DNA from: a virus
IMG/VR virus record: IMGVR_UViG_3300044994_000276
Location: 1-43,175 of that record
Length of the DNA stretch: 43,175 nt
Strand: one strand, 5' to 3'
Shown here: positions 16,546 to 24,506 of the stretch, one piece after another
Layout of the letters: each line of letters starts with the position of its first letter
How positions within the stretch are numbered: position 1 is the stretch's first letter
The notes under the pieces: model-generated
What the model was told of the DNA's origin: nothing
What the model saw: the letters and a program-made list of their open reading frames with translations, nothing else
Databases searched by the model: none
Program-made: the position numbers and the translations under genes

Positions 16546-16608
16546 GGGGTCAGGGGTCAGGGGTCAGGGGTCAGAGGTCAGGGGTCAGAGGTCAGAGGTC
16601 AGGGGTCA
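16546..16608. repeat. STRR: nine tandem heptamers (GGGGTCA / GAGGTCA)
   Basis: Nine exact-phase heptamers: six GGGGTCA and three GAGGTCA. Heptameric STRR repeats are typical of cyanobacterial chromosomes. The array fills the gap between two head genes. Its last unit supplies the TGA stop of the scaffold gene (16606-16608), and its first abuts the ATG region of the next gene, removing any ribosome site. Confidence 0.95.
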
Positions 16609-17274
16609 GGATTTGGGGGAAACCAGCGCTTTGTAGCCGGAGTAGGTGCGACCGATCAGCCCGTCCACAGGATCAGGCTCTTTCGGCGGTTCACCCTTGG
16701 GGCTGCCGCTGGGCAGTCTGGGGGTTTCAGGGGTCTTTTCGATCGCCGGAAACAGGGCAGCAGCGAAGGGTTTCAGCGCGTCATCGGCTTCGACGTATTC
16801 GCGCAGGGGCTTGTCTCCCAGCTTCACGCCGTCGTCGGCGATCGCCAGTTCACTCGCCTTGTCACCCAGGAGCCGTTCCAGCACAGCCAGATTGGCTCCC
16901 GTCGCTGCTGCGACCTGGGCTAACTTGCCCTGTCGTTCCAGGGCGATCGCCTTTGTTTCCGCCTCGCTCACTCGCGTCTCTAGCGCCGTCTTTTCAGTGC
17001 GGAGCTGCGACGCATCCGAGGCGATCGCCCGCGCTGTGGGTTCGATATTGCCGATCACTGCTTCGATGTCGCCTTCGACTCCCAGAGCCTTAGCCGTCGC
17101 CAGCAGTGCCTGTTCATAAGTCGTCGCCTTGGCAAGAGCGTTTCGCTTCTCACCAATCACGCCGAACTTATCGGCTTCGAGATCAGCGATCCTGCCTTCG
17201 ACGGCAGACACCAGTTCTGCAACGCCTTCGACTTCCAGAGTCTTCAGTTTGGCGATCGCCTGTTTGAAATCCAT
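16606..17274 (-). CDS. Capsid scaffolding protein
   Basis: A 222-residue protein just before the head genes. About residues 10-130 form a long helical coiled coil (IADLEADKFGVIGEKRNALAK, SQLRTEKTALETRVSEAETK). The end is a Pro/Gly/Lys linker (PRLPSGSPKGEPPKEPDPVDG) and a short tail, as in phage scaffolds that bind capsid through the C-terminus. Stop codon TGA comes from the heptamer array. A terminator and the 17-bp element precede it and no Shine-Dalgarno is seen. Confidence 0.75.
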   Translation of the reverse strand: MDFKQAIAKLKTLEVEGVAELVSAVEGRIADLEADKFGVIGEKRNALAKATTYEQALLATAKALGVEGDIEAVIGNIEPTARAIASDASQLRTEKTALETRVSEAETKAIALERQGKLAQVAAATGANLAVLERLLGDKASELAIADDGVKLGDKPLREYVEADDALKPFAAALFPAIEKTPETPRLPSGSPKGEPPKEPDPVDGLIGRTYSGYKALVSPKS

Positions 17275-17293
17275 GCGCGGGTATGCAACTCAA

Positions 17294-17310
17294 CTGCTGC
17301 GAGAGTTCCC
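17294..17310 (-). promoter_or_regulatory. 17-bp conserved element upstream of the scaffold gene
   Basis: The minus strand reads GGGAACTCTCGCAGCAG, identical to 12280-12296. It lies 19 bases before the scaffold ATG and directly after the portal terminator. Sharing at the start of two highly expressed late runs suggests a late promoter or translation element. Confidence 0.6.
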
Positions 17311-17315
17311 GGCAA

Positions 17316-17339
17316 TAAAAAAGCACCCGGTTGGGTGCT
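17316..17339 (-). terminator. Rho-independent terminator after the portal gene
   Basis: The minus strand has AGCACCC / GGGTGCT around an AACC loop followed by TTTTTTA. It lies 15 bases past the portal stop and ends the terminase-portal unit before the scaffold unit restarts. Confidence 0.85.
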
Positions 17340-17354
17340 GGAAGGGAAACGCTT

Positions 17355-18785
17355 TCAAAAGCTGCGGATTGGCGTGGGTGGCTCGGTTCGCCCGTTTGCC
17401 CGCTCAAACGGTGCAAGCCCATAATTCGGCTGCGGCACAGCTTGCCGCGCCTCTTGCTCTCTGCGTTCCTCGTCCAGCAGCGCCAGCTCTGAGTCTACGT
17501 CGCCGACGGTGCCCAGCGTGGCGATCGCCGTGGACTTGCTAAGCAGCCCCGCGTTGTACTCCTCTAGCAGTTGCCGCCGCTCTTCGGCACTCAGCTTACC
17601 TGTCGTGATATTGAGCGAAACGACAGCTTGCAGGTCGCCGTAGCCCAGCAGTCGCAGCACAATGTTCAGCACGTTGGCGATCGCCCCCTCGACTGGACGC
17701 TTCCAGCCGCGCAAATGCAGCTCAAACCCTTGCCGCAGCTGAATCCGGCTTTCCCCACTCAGTCCCCCATCGCCTGCACTGAGCAGGTGCCCCTGCTTGA
17801 ACTCCAGATAGAGCAACGTGCGGTAGATCTGCACCGCCTCCACAAAGCTGCCAATCCCCACGGGCTGCGATTCCACCACGCTAGGGCTGGCGTAGTTCGG
17901 CTCACGCGGATCGCCCTGGGGGATGCCGTAGAGGTATTGGTCGATTCCCGGCCCGCGCTCTACGTCCTCTTCTGGAAACTCGCAGTTGATCAGGGTGCGT
18001 TCTTTGAAACCCGCGATCGACTGATTGCGGACAAGCATCGTCAGGGCATGGCAAATGCCCGCCTGCTTTTGCTTTGCGGACTGACTGAGGAGCGATCGCC
18101 CTCGAACGTGCTGAACGGGCCAGCGCCCGCCCGTGTCGATCTCCAATTCCTCGTCTAGCGTCTGCACAATCACGCGATCGCCCTCCACCTGATAGCGCTC
18201 GTAGCCGCGCCCGTAGCTGTAAGAAATCTCCTCAATGAAGCCGTCATCGTCGCGCCTCAGCATGATGCTGCCTGCCTTGGGCGCGTGCAGGTGGATTCGG
18301 TGAATCGGGTCGGGGTCGTCTGCAAACCGCTTCGGCTGCCACAGTCGCAGGTTGCCCTCGCCAATTACGCCCAGCGAGAGGATAAATTCTGCCCACACAT
18401 CCGCTGGCTCAAAGTTGGAGGCGGCGGGGTCGAGTTCGGTTGCCTGCTGATTGACCCAATCCAGCCAGCGCTGCAAGGCGATTTCGGCGGCGGGGGCATC
18501 CGTGCGATCGCCCTCCGGGGTCTTCAAATTCCAGGTAAACGGCTGGGAGATCAGCCCGTCCTTCCAATTGTCAACCAGTTCTTTAAGAACGTTGTGCCCC
18601 TGGAAGACGCGGCGCAACTCGCTCATCTTGTCGCCATACTTCGGGTCTGTCTCTCGGAAGCGTGGCCCGATCCACGCCAGCCGGAACAGGTCGTCGCCGT
18701 GATACCAATCCAGGTTGGTCAGGTCGATTTGCCCGCTGTTGACGCCATAGAAGGGTTTGCGCTGGCTGTAGTCGCTTGCGTACAT
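17355..18785 (-). CDS. Portal protein
   Basis: A 476-residue protein directly after the large terminase, the standard portal position. ATG at 18785 is chosen over TTG at 18791 because AAGG lies nine bases upstream. It has helical N-terminal and C-terminal segments (MSELRRVFQGHNVLKELVDN; FVEAVQIYRTLLYLEFKQG) and a strand-rich middle. A C-terminal acidic helix (LSAEERRQLLEEYNAGLLSK) is typical of portals and is followed by DVDSELALLDEERREQEAR. As a ring of twelve it would form the DNA entry vertex and dock terminase. Exact family not recognised. Confidence 0.85.
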   Translation of the reverse strand: MYASDYSQRKPFYGVNSGQIDLTNLDWYHGDDLFRLAWIGPRFRETDPKYGDKMSELRRVFQGHNVLKELVDNWKDGLISQPFTWNLKTPEGDRTDAPAAEIALQRWLDWVNQQATELDPAASNFEPADVWAEFILSLGVIGEGNLRLWQPKRFADDPDPIHRIHLHAPKAGSIMLRRDDDGFIEEISYSYGRGYERYQVEGDRVIVQTLDEELEIDTGGRWPVQHVRGRSLLSQSAKQKQAGICHALTMLVRNQSIAGFKERTLINCEFPEEDVERGPGIDQYLYGIPQGDPREPNYASPSVVESQPVGIGSFVEAVQIYRTLLYLEFKQGHLLSAGDGGLSGESRIQLRQGFELHLRGWKRPVEGAIANVLNIVLRLLGYGDLQAVVSLNITTGKLSAEERRQLLEEYNAGLLSKSTAIATLGTVGDVDSELALLDEERREQEARQAVPQPNYGLAPFERANGRTEPPTPIRSF

Positions 18786-18812
18786 GCTCAAAAGCCTTTT
18801 TGTAAAGGTTCC

Positions 18813-20153
18813 CTACCAGTTGGTGGTTGCTCTGGGGGTGTGGCGTTTGGCGGGCGATCGCGCCTGGATTGCGGGCGCTAGGGCATAGCGGATCGCGTCG
18901 ATCAGGTGGTTGTGGGCATCCAGCACGACGGGTAACACGTCACCCGTCACGCGGTCGGTCTTGTAGCGATACAGCCGCGCCTCTTCGACAGTGTGTTTAC
19001 AACGCGGGTGAATCACGATTTTGTCAAAGCTCCGCAAAAACGTGATGCCGTCTTCTACGCTGCCACCCCACTTGGCAACGCCTTCAATCCCAGGCATCCC
19101 GTGCCTGCTCAGGTAGCTAATCGTCTCCGGTCTGGAGCTGTCGGCGCGAATCGCATGGCGATCGCACTCCGGCACTTCCGCCCGCCACACGTCCGCCGTG
19201 TCGTCTAGCTCCAAGGCGGTGTGGCAGCTCTCATGCTCCACCCACAGGCAGCGATCGCCAATCCAGCAGCGCACCAAGGCGGTTGGGTCTTGAGCAAAGC
19301 CGAAGTCGGCACCGTAGTACGGCCCGTCCCAGCCAGGTGCAGGCTCAAACTCTTGCACCTCCCACTTGCCAGAGAGGATCTGTGCATCGGACTTCTCCCA
19401 GAATCCGCCCTCCCAGATGTGCTGATAGGCATTTTGATCCGTGCGCTGCATGGCGCGGCGTTCTTCGTCTAGAACTGCCGGGAACCAAGGGTTCTGATCC
19501 CAGTTGATTTGACGGACGTAAGCGCGATCGCGCCCCTTAACTACCAGCTCCTGATACACCACGTCCGACTCTCGCAGCGGGTTGAACGTCACCCAGATTT
19601 CGGATTCAGGCGATCGAATGGTTGGGATCAGGATTTGCCAGCTTTCGGCGCTGATTGTTTGCGCCTCTTCGATCCAGCAGTGCGTCAGGGCGCTGGTGGA
19701 CTTGATTGATTGCACGTTGTGACGAACGCCCTTAAAGATAAACTCGCTGCCGTTGCTGCCAAGGATGCGATCGCGCTGAACCCAGTACAGCGCCCCTAGT
19801 CCCAACGCCTCAATTCGCTCTTTCAGCAGGTGGTGCACTGAGTCTTTGATTGAGATCTGAAACTCACGGGCACACAGCACCCGGATTTTGCGCTGAATTC
19901 CGGTAATCAGCAAGGCGTCTGCGGCGGCGTAACTTTTGCCAGATCCGCGGCCGCCCCACAGGCACTTGTAGCGGTAGGGCTGCAAGAGCGGTTTTGCCCA
20001 GTCCGCCAGGTTTGAGGCAAGGGCATCCACGTCAATGCGATCGCCCTCAACTGCCCGAACTTCAGGCAGCCGCTTGGCTAGGTGTCGTCGCTGGCGATCG
20101 CGCCCTAGCTCAAGCAATAGCGATCGAGGTGAGCTACTCCGCCTGTTGACCAC
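18813..20153 (-). CDS. terL: Terminase large subunit
   Basis: A 446-residue DNA-packaging motor with a GTG start, overlapping TerS by 20 bases. The ATPase domain has a Walker A GGRGSGKS (residues 67-74) and a Walker B CWIEEA (159-164). A coupling-type segment WVTFNP follows. The nuclease domain has three acidic groups: D283 in YGADFGF, D338 in IRADSSRPE, and D412 in DAHNHLIDA. This layout matches PBSX-type large terminases (Terminase_3), many of which package by headful, which would fit the circularly permuted map. Confidence 0.93.
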   Translation of the reverse strand: MVNRRSSSPRSLLLELGRDRQRRHLAKRLPEVRAVEGDRIDVDALASNLADWAKPLLQPYRYKCLWGGRGSGKSYAAADALLITGIQRKIRVLCAREFQISIKDSVHHLLKERIEALGLGALYWVQRDRILGSNGSEFIFKGVRHNVQSIKSTSALTHCWIEEAQTISAESWQILIPTIRSPESEIWVTFNPLRESDVVYQELVVKGRDRAYVRQINWDQNPWFPAVLDEERRAMQRTDQNAYQHIWEGGFWEKSDAQILSGKWEVQEFEPAPGWDGPYYGADFGFAQDPTALVRCWIGDRCLWVEHESCHTALELDDTADVWRAEVPECDRHAIRADSSRPETISYLSRHGMPGIEGVAKWGGSVEDGITFLRSFDKIVIHPRCKHTVEEARLYRYKTDRVTGDVLPVVLDAHNHLIDAIRYALAPAIQARSPAKRHTPRATTNW

Positions 20154-20631
20154 TGACTCGCTCCGCCAGTTCTCCGAGTCCTAGCAGCTCGGTTTCTATG
20201 TCGCACGCAGCTTTTATAAGTTCGCCCCCCCACCGACCGAGGGCGATCGCATCGGCCGGCCTGAAAGCCTCGGGCGGCAGATCGCGAATCCTGGAAGAAG
20301 CTTTGAGAATCGCGTTTAGCCCCGTGACCTTGATCGTCTTTGAGGCACGGGCTAGCCACTGGACGTGCTCGTCTAACTGCTGCCTCCACTCTTCTAGTTC
20401 GGGAAGGTTTTGGGCGATCGCTGCCTCCGTAAGTTCGATTATCTGTTCAGCGCGATCGCCCAATTCTTTGCGCCGCGCTACCTCTTCTTGAAACGCTTCG
20501 GTAGCGTTCCACCGCTGAATCGTCTTAGCGGACACGCCGAGGTCAGCAGCAACCTGTTTTTGGGTCTTCCCAGACGCCAGCAAGGCGGCCGCACTACGCT
20601 GATCTGCGCTCAGAGCTTTGGTTTTGGGCAT
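20134..20631 (-). CDS. terS: Terminase small subunit (HTH)
   Basis: A 165-residue protein; ATG at 20631 is chosen because the upstream extension is promoter DNA. Residues about 8-45 form a helix-turn-helix (LLASGKTQKQVAADLGVSAK, TIQRWN) as in small terminases that recognise the packaging site. The remainder is helical (ELTEAAIAQNLPELEEWRQQ). It starts the virion operon and shares its promoter region with the plus-strand genes at 20815. Confidence 0.8.
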   Translation of the reverse strand: MPKTKALSADQRSAAALLASGKTQKQVAADLGVSAKTIQRWNATEAFQEEVARRKELGDRAEQIIELTEAAIAQNLPELEEWRQQLDEHVQWLARASKTIKVTGLNAILKASSRIRDLPPEAFRPADAIALGRWGGELIKAACDIETELLGLGELAERVSGQQAE

Positions 20632-20744
20632 TTTGGACAAAACGGACACACGGCGGACACTTTCAGAATTCCCGCGATCGCCCCCCGTTGCACTGCGTTG
20701 ATCTGCAATCTCTGAGCAATATCTGGTTTTTTTGCAAAATAGAC

Positions 20745-20778
20745 TTGACGTTTTATCAATACGTGTGACATATTGATA
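20745..20778 (+). promoter_or_regulatory. Promoter overlapped by a perfect 8-bp inverted repeat operator
   Basis: A TTGACG -35 box (20745-20750) is followed, 17-18 bases on, by a CATATT/ACATAT -10. The inverted repeat TATCAATA (20754-20761) and TATTGATA (20771-20778), nine bases apart, covers the spacer and -10 region. It would drive the plus-strand gene at 20815, which has an excellent AAGGAGATCGAA ribosome site. A repressor bound here would block it. Which protein binds is unknown. The rest of 20632-20814 is non-coding. Confidence 0.7.
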
Positions 20779-20814
20779 TTGAGCTACAAACCACAAGTAC
20801 CAAAGGAGATCGAA

Positions 20815-21177
20815 ATGTTTGTAAAAGTCGCCAACACTACCCAATCAGAGCGGGAGCACCTTGTCAAAGTATACTCAATGCAGTTTTTCCGCTGGCAGGA
20901 AGGCCGGCGGGTAGAATATTGCCTCACCCCAGAGGAGATCGAAGCCAAGGTGAGGGAGAAAATCGGGGACTGCCAGTTCCTTGAGGCGTCCTACGAGCCG
21001 TTGAGAGTGAAGGTGCACGGGTGCTGGTCGCCTTCTAAAAAGTTACTTACTACTGGCGTTTGCAGCGGCGACGATTCAGCCGAAAACGAAATTCCCTGCA
21101 GCTCCTTAGCCCAGGCAGAGCGCCTGTTAGCCAAGCAAGCTGCTGACTGGGCTAAGGTTGCGGAGGCGAACCTGTGA
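20815..21177 (+). CDS. Small early protein, unknown function
   Basis: A 120-residue protein. The ATG at 20815 has AAGGAG nine bases upstream, the best ribosome site in this part. The sequence has a strand-helix start (MFVKVANTTQSEREHLVKVY) and cysteines at several places. A helical end (LAQAERLLAKQAADWAKV) closes it. No family was recognised. It is transcribed divergently from the terminase genes, behind an operator-controlled promoter, so it is likely an early or lysogenic regulator partner. Confidence 0.65.
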   Translation: MFVKVANTTQSEREHLVKVYSMQFFRWQEGRRVEYCLTPEEIEAKVREKIGDCQFLEASYEPLRVKVHGCWSPSKKLLTTGVCSGDDSAENEIPCSSLAQAERLLAKQAADWAKVAEANL

Positions 21178-21515
21178 AAACGGGCTACCCGATCGGCATT
21201 GACCGATCGGGCAGCCCCAAGACTGGGAACAACAAGATGTCTTTTAATAATTCGGGTAGGCGGCGAAAGCCGCACCCTAAGAGTCTCGAAAACCTCCAGC
21301 CCCGATCACCCCAATTCGGTGCGACCAAAATTCCACGGTCGCACCGACTGACCAAGGAGCTTGTGGACGCGATCGCTGCGCTGCCGCAGGTTCAGTCAGG
21401 GGGCTGGAGTGAAGCCTACCTAATAGAGGTTGTGTTGCGAGTTTGGCTGGGGCTGCCGGCCGACTACGACGGCGTGGATCTGGAGATCGCAAAGAGCGGT
21501 GGCGTGGTGGAATAG
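21174..21515 (+). CDS. Putative small DNA-binding protein (RHH-like C-terminus)
   Basis: Up to 113 residues if the GTG at 21174 (GTGA overlap) is used; ATG at 21237 would give 92 residues and leave the hairpin 21182-21217 as untranslated leader. The basic N-terminus (NNSGRRRKPHPKS) is followed by KIPRSHRLTKELVDAIAALP and SGGWSEAYLIEVVLRVWLGL. A strand plus two helices like this resembles ribbon-helix-helix or ParD-like regulators. Start choice is open. Confidence 0.55.
   Translation: MKTGYPIGIDRSGSPKTGNNKMSFNNSGRRRKPHPKSLENLQPRSPQFGATKIPRSHRLTKELVDAIAALPQVQSGGWSEAYLIEVVLRVWLGLPADYDGVDLEIAKSGGVVE
21182..21217 (+). promoter_or_regulatory. Strong 14-bp hairpin at the gene junction
   Basis: The arms GGGCT-a-CCCGATCGG (21182-21196) and CCGATCGGG-c-AGCCC (21203-21217) pair with one mismatch around a six-base loop (CATTGA). 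It lies between the 20815 gene and the likely start of the next. No U-run follows, so it is more likely an RNA processing, translation-control or binding site than a terminator. Confidence 0.6.
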
Positions 21516-21596
21516 AAGCGCTGATCGCCCTCTCACGCAACTCTTGCGCCTGTCGAATCAGCTCCTTATGCTGTTGCGGACTCTATATCCGGCTGC

Positions 21597-22274
21597 TTAG
21601 TTGACTCGCCGCGCCGGAACGTCGATCGCCCCTTGCCTGCCAAAGCCTCGACCCCTGCCCCGTGCTGCTTCAATGGCGCGGCGGGCTGCTCCTGTGCCTA
21701 GACGACGCACCCCCTGAACGACCCGCTGAGTATCTTGAGCTGCACGTTGCCGGATTGCCTGCGCCTGCGGTGAGCTGGCAGCGGCGCGGGCTGATCGTGC
21801 GCCCTCTCTCGCTAAAGCTACCCCCCTAGAGGCAAGCTGCCCAGCTCGACCCGCTGCGGTGGGTGCGGTGACGGGGCGCGAGGCGATTTGGACGCTGCGA
21901 GCAGTACCTTGACGGACTGCGGCAGAGAGCGAGGTGCTAGAGGATTGGCGGGCAAGGGCTGATCCGCTTGAATTGCCTACTCCAGGCGCGTTTGCTGGAA
22001 GCCGAGCGGCGGCGTTAGCCCTTTGAAGCGCCCTTCCTTGCAACGGCTGCGCGGGGCGATCGCCAATCTGACTGGCAAGAGCGGAACTAAAAGAGGTGCC
22101 CTCTTCCCGCGATCGCTGCGCTGCCCGAATCGCGTCGGACTGTGCCTGGGTGACGACACCGCCTTGCTCACTAATTTGCCGAGCTGTTACTCCAGCGGCA
22201 GCCAGATCGCTGCTGCTCGCAAAAGTGCTTGCACCTTTTGAGGTTTTTATTTTCTTGCCGCCTTGACTTGCCAC
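21597..22274 (-). CDS. Basic, alanine/arginine/serine-rich low-complexity protein
   Basis: A 225-residue protein, GTG start sharing a base with the radical SAM stop (TAGTG). It is very rich in Ala, Arg, Ser and Gln. The N-terminal 55 residues look folded (LAAAGVTARQISEQGGVVTQ). From there on it is repetitive and positively charged (AARGRGRGFGRQG near the end). Such proteins can bind nucleic acid or be packaged in the head. It is the last gene of the HU-ParB-radical SAM run. Function unknown. The 80-base gap to 21515 is a convergent intergenic region without an obvious terminator. Confidence 0.55.
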   Translation of the reverse strand: MASQGGKKIKTSKGASTFASSSDLAAAGVTARQISEQGGVVTQAQSDAIRAAQRSREEGTSFSSALASQIGDRPAQPLQGRALQRANAAARLPANAPGVGNSSGSALARQSSSTSLSAAVRQGTARSVQIASRPVTAPTAAGRAGQLASRGVALAREGARSARAAASSPQAQAIRQRAAQDTQRVVQGVRRLGTGAARRAIEAARGRGRGFGRQGAIDVPARRVN

Positions 22275-23581
22275 TAGCTTGCCTCGCTTAATTCCTCTAC
22301 TGGAAACAGTTGGGGCAACTCGTCAACGGTCGCCACCACTTCGTAAAAATCCCCCCAGCCGCCCGGCTCTGGATTGAACGTCAGGCAGGGTAATTCGCTC
22401 TCGCTTGTAATTAGAGAATTCCCCTCTTCGCCTGACGCTAGGGCGTAGCTAAATGCCTGCGTTTGCGCTGGGCTGAGGTTGTAGCGCGGCTCATCCCAAA
22501 GCATCGCCAGCAAAGCATCGTAGGTGAATTTGTTACTCCAATTGGGAATATCACGGATCACGTTGTGAGCGGTTGCGCCCAAGTAATGCCCAACTTGCAA
22601 CACGCCCTCAGGCAGGAATGGGGACATCAGCTCGTAGAAATCCTCAAACGTGACGATCGCCCCTTTTTCCAACCCCTCGTCGTGACAGAGATTCACAAAA
22701 TCTTGCAGTACCGGGAAAGTCTTGGGGTAGTGACGGCGATAGATCTCGAAGAAACGCGATCGCCGATTTTGCCCCATCGTGTAGACCTCAAGCCCCTGAG
22801 CTGCTGCCAGATCGCTTACTAGGTTCAAGTGATCGCTGTCTTTTGGGTCGCAGGTGCGCTTTTTGACGCGATCGATTAGCGCCTGTGTCAGCGCCTCCCG
22901 CTCCCGTGGACTGAGCTGCTTTTCCTGGCTGCTGCTCAGGTGCAGGCTCTGCACCCACACGCCCTCTGCACCAGCGGCGGCAATTTGCTGGATCAACTCT
23001 TGCGGTCGGGGTAGCCACTCAGGGACGCAGGGATTGATGCCCACAACAACGGAATGCCCGCGCCCTTTGAGGGTTTCGATTAGTCGGAGGCGATCGCCCA
23101 CAGACGGCGCGCCCGGCTCAATCTTGGCGCGCAGGTCGTCTTCGTTGAAACTGATTGAAATATACCAGCAGGATGGCTTGAGAAATTCCAGCACTTCCGG
23201 CAGGTCGTCGGGCCGGCTGAAGCCTTTGGTCTGGAGGGCGATCGGGATGCCCAACTCCGTCATCAGGCGCATGATCGGGATAGCGGCGGTGCGGTTGCTC
23301 AGGCTGAAAGGGTCGGTGCGGTTGCTGAGCAGAACGGGGTAGCCCGCTTGCAGCAGCTTCGCCTCTAGGGTGTCGCGGTTTTGGTAGTCTGCCAGAAGGT
23401 TCACGGCTTGCTTGGAGCCGTTACGGGCTTTGCTTTTGCCGGATTTTTGGGCTTGGTGGCGATCGCCCAACACCGCGAAACAATACGCACAGCCCATCGA
23501 GCAAGGTTCAATCACGCTCAGCTCCAAGGGAATCGGCGATACCAGAAATTCGCCGTAATAGGTTGTTAACTGCTGTGCCAT
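22274..23581 (-). CDS. Radical SAM enzyme (SPL-type)
   Basis: A 435-residue protein; ATG at 23581 overlaps the ParB stop (TAATG). The iron-sulfur cluster motif CxxxCxxC is C27, C31, C34 in EPCSMGCAYCF. It continues with SNRTDPFSLSNR and an IALQTKG strand, as in spore-photoproduct-lyase-like members of the family. A second half (about 270-435) has FYELMSPFLPEGVL and no recognised extra cluster. It could repair DNA lesions or modify a base or peptide. Direct overlap with the ParB-like gene suggests the two act together. Confidence 0.8.
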   Translation of the reverse strand: MAQQLTTYYGEFLVSPIPLELSVIEPCSMGCAYCFAVLGDRHQAQKSGKSKARNGSKQAVNLLADYQNRDTLEAKLLQAGYPVLLSNRTDPFSLSNRTAAIPIMRLMTELGIPIALQTKGFSRPDDLPEVLEFLKPSCWYISISFNEDDLRAKIEPGAPSVGDRLRLIETLKGRGHSVVVGINPCVPEWLPRPQELIQQIAAAGAEGVWVQSLHLSSSQEKQLSPREREALTQALIDRVKKRTCDPKDSDHLNLVSDLAAAQGLEVYTMGQNRRSRFFEIYRRHYPKTFPVLQDFVNLCHDEGLEKGAIVTFEDFYELMSPFLPEGVLQVGHYLGATAHNVIRDIPNWSNKFTYDALLAMLWDEPRYNLSPAQTQAFSYALASGEEGNSLITSESELPCLTFNPEPGGWGDFYEVVATVDELPQLFPVEELSEAS

Positions 23582-24177
23582 TAGTCCTCCAGTGCCCTGC
23601 CTTCCAGCAGTTTCAGAAATACAGTTTTGTCGTCTTTCACCCCGTAGCCCCGTTTGACTGCCTGCCAAATCTGGTTTTCCCTGTGGCTCAGGACGATTGG
23701 AATCACGTAGCGATCGCCATCCACCCCAGACCCAGCAGGCTCCTCCTCGTCTTCCGCCGCCACCTCCTCGCCCCAGTCCTCAATCTCGGATTCTAGAAAC
23801 CAGTCGGAAAGGTCGATTTCTTCGTGCAGCTCCTCTAGCACCTCCTCGTCCCAGGCAAGAGAGACAGACCCGACGCGGTTATCGGCGATCGCCAGCTTTT
23901 TCGCCTTCTCGTCAGTGGAGAGGTCGAGATCCACCCGCTTAGTGACAACCAATGCCGAGCCGTCAGTTTCGACGACGATGGCATTCTCAAACCCGGACTC
24001 TACAGCGGTTTCCAGGGTTTTGTTGCCAGCAATGATCACGTTGTTTTTGTCCACAACGATCGACCGGCCAGCGCCAAGGGTGCCGAGGGATTTTTCTAGG
24101 AGCGATCGCCCGTATTCCGTGCCCTTGTTGGCATTGTGCGGATCGGGTACAAAGTCGGTAAGTTTTGCTTGAGTCAT
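23581..24177 (-). CDS. ParB-like nuclease/DNA-binding domain protein
   Basis: A 198-residue protein. ATG at 24177 is chosen because the earlier in-frame ATG (24201) lies inside a terminator. The ParB/Srx-type core runs PDPHNANKGTEYGRSLLEKS, VVDKNNVIIAGNKTLETAVE, then KKLAIADNRVGSVSLAWDE. A middle acidic linker (EDWGEEVAAEDEEEPAGSG) leads to a small C-terminal part (VIPIVLSHRENQIWQAVKRG). Phage proteins of this type are often coded with DNA-modifying enzymes rather than a ParA; no ParA is seen here. No Shine-Dalgarno: the ATG follows the U-run of the terminator. Confidence 0.75.
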   Translation of the reverse strand: MTQAKLTDFVPDPHNANKGTEYGRSLLEKSLGTLGAGRSIVVDKNNVIIAGNKTLETAVESGFENAIVVETDGSALVVTKRVDLDLSTDEKAKKLAIADNRVGSVSLAWDEEVLEELHEEIDLSDWFLESEIEDWGEEVAAEDEEEPAGSGVDGDRYVIPIVLSHRENQIWQAVKRGYGVKDDKTVFLKLLEGRALED

Positions 24178-24199
24178 AAAAAAGCCCGCAAGCGCGGGC
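24178..24199 (-). terminator. Terminator after HU, touching the ParB start
   Basis: On the minus strand GCCCGC and GCGGGC pair around a GCTT loop, followed by TTTTTT. It lies about 30 bases after the HU stop and ends exactly at the ParB ATG. It could terminate HU transcripts, and readthrough would control the ParB-radical SAM genes. Confidence 0.85.
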
Positions 24200-24227
24200 A
24201 TTAGAGGAGATCAGACCATGCAGACGA

Positions 24228-24506
24228 CTAAGCGGACAGCCTGTCTTTGAAGCCTTTTCCAGCCGAAAAAGCGGGAATCTTCGCGGCGGGGATGATCAGC
24301 GTTTCGCCCGTCTTAGGGTTCCTCCCCTCACGGGCTTTGCGGTGGCGAGGCTCAAAACTGCCAAAGCCCACAAGCGTCACCTTGTCGCCTTTGGCTACCG
24401 CTTCGGCGATCGCCTCAAGCGTTGCAGAGATCACCGCATCAACGTCTCTCTTTTTTAGCCCAGGTACAGCCGCCGAAACTTTATCAACCAGATCGCTTTT
24501 ATTCAT
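24228..24506 (-). CDS. hup: HU-family DNA-binding protein
   Basis: A 92-residue protein of standard HU size. It contains the N-terminal helix pair (MNKSDLVDKVSAAVPGLKKR), the VTLVGFGSFEPRHRKAREGR core and the DNA-contacting arm with GRNPKTGETLIIPAAKIPAF. HU dimers bend DNA and can aid phage replication, packaging or recombination. It is followed by a terminator and transcribed away from the sigma factor gene. Between them 24507-24608 is non-coding with an ATTCT-CAA-AGAAT inverted repeat and a TATACT box. Confidence 0.92.
   Translation of the reverse strand: MNKSDLVDKVSAAVPGLKKRDVDAVISATLEAIAEAVAKGDKVTLVGFGSFEPRHRKAREGRNPKTGETLIIPAAKIPAFSAGKGFKDRLSA

Noticed and set aside
16546-16608. Possible CRISPR array
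   Set aside because: The units are seven bases with no spacers; this is a cyanobacterial STRR.
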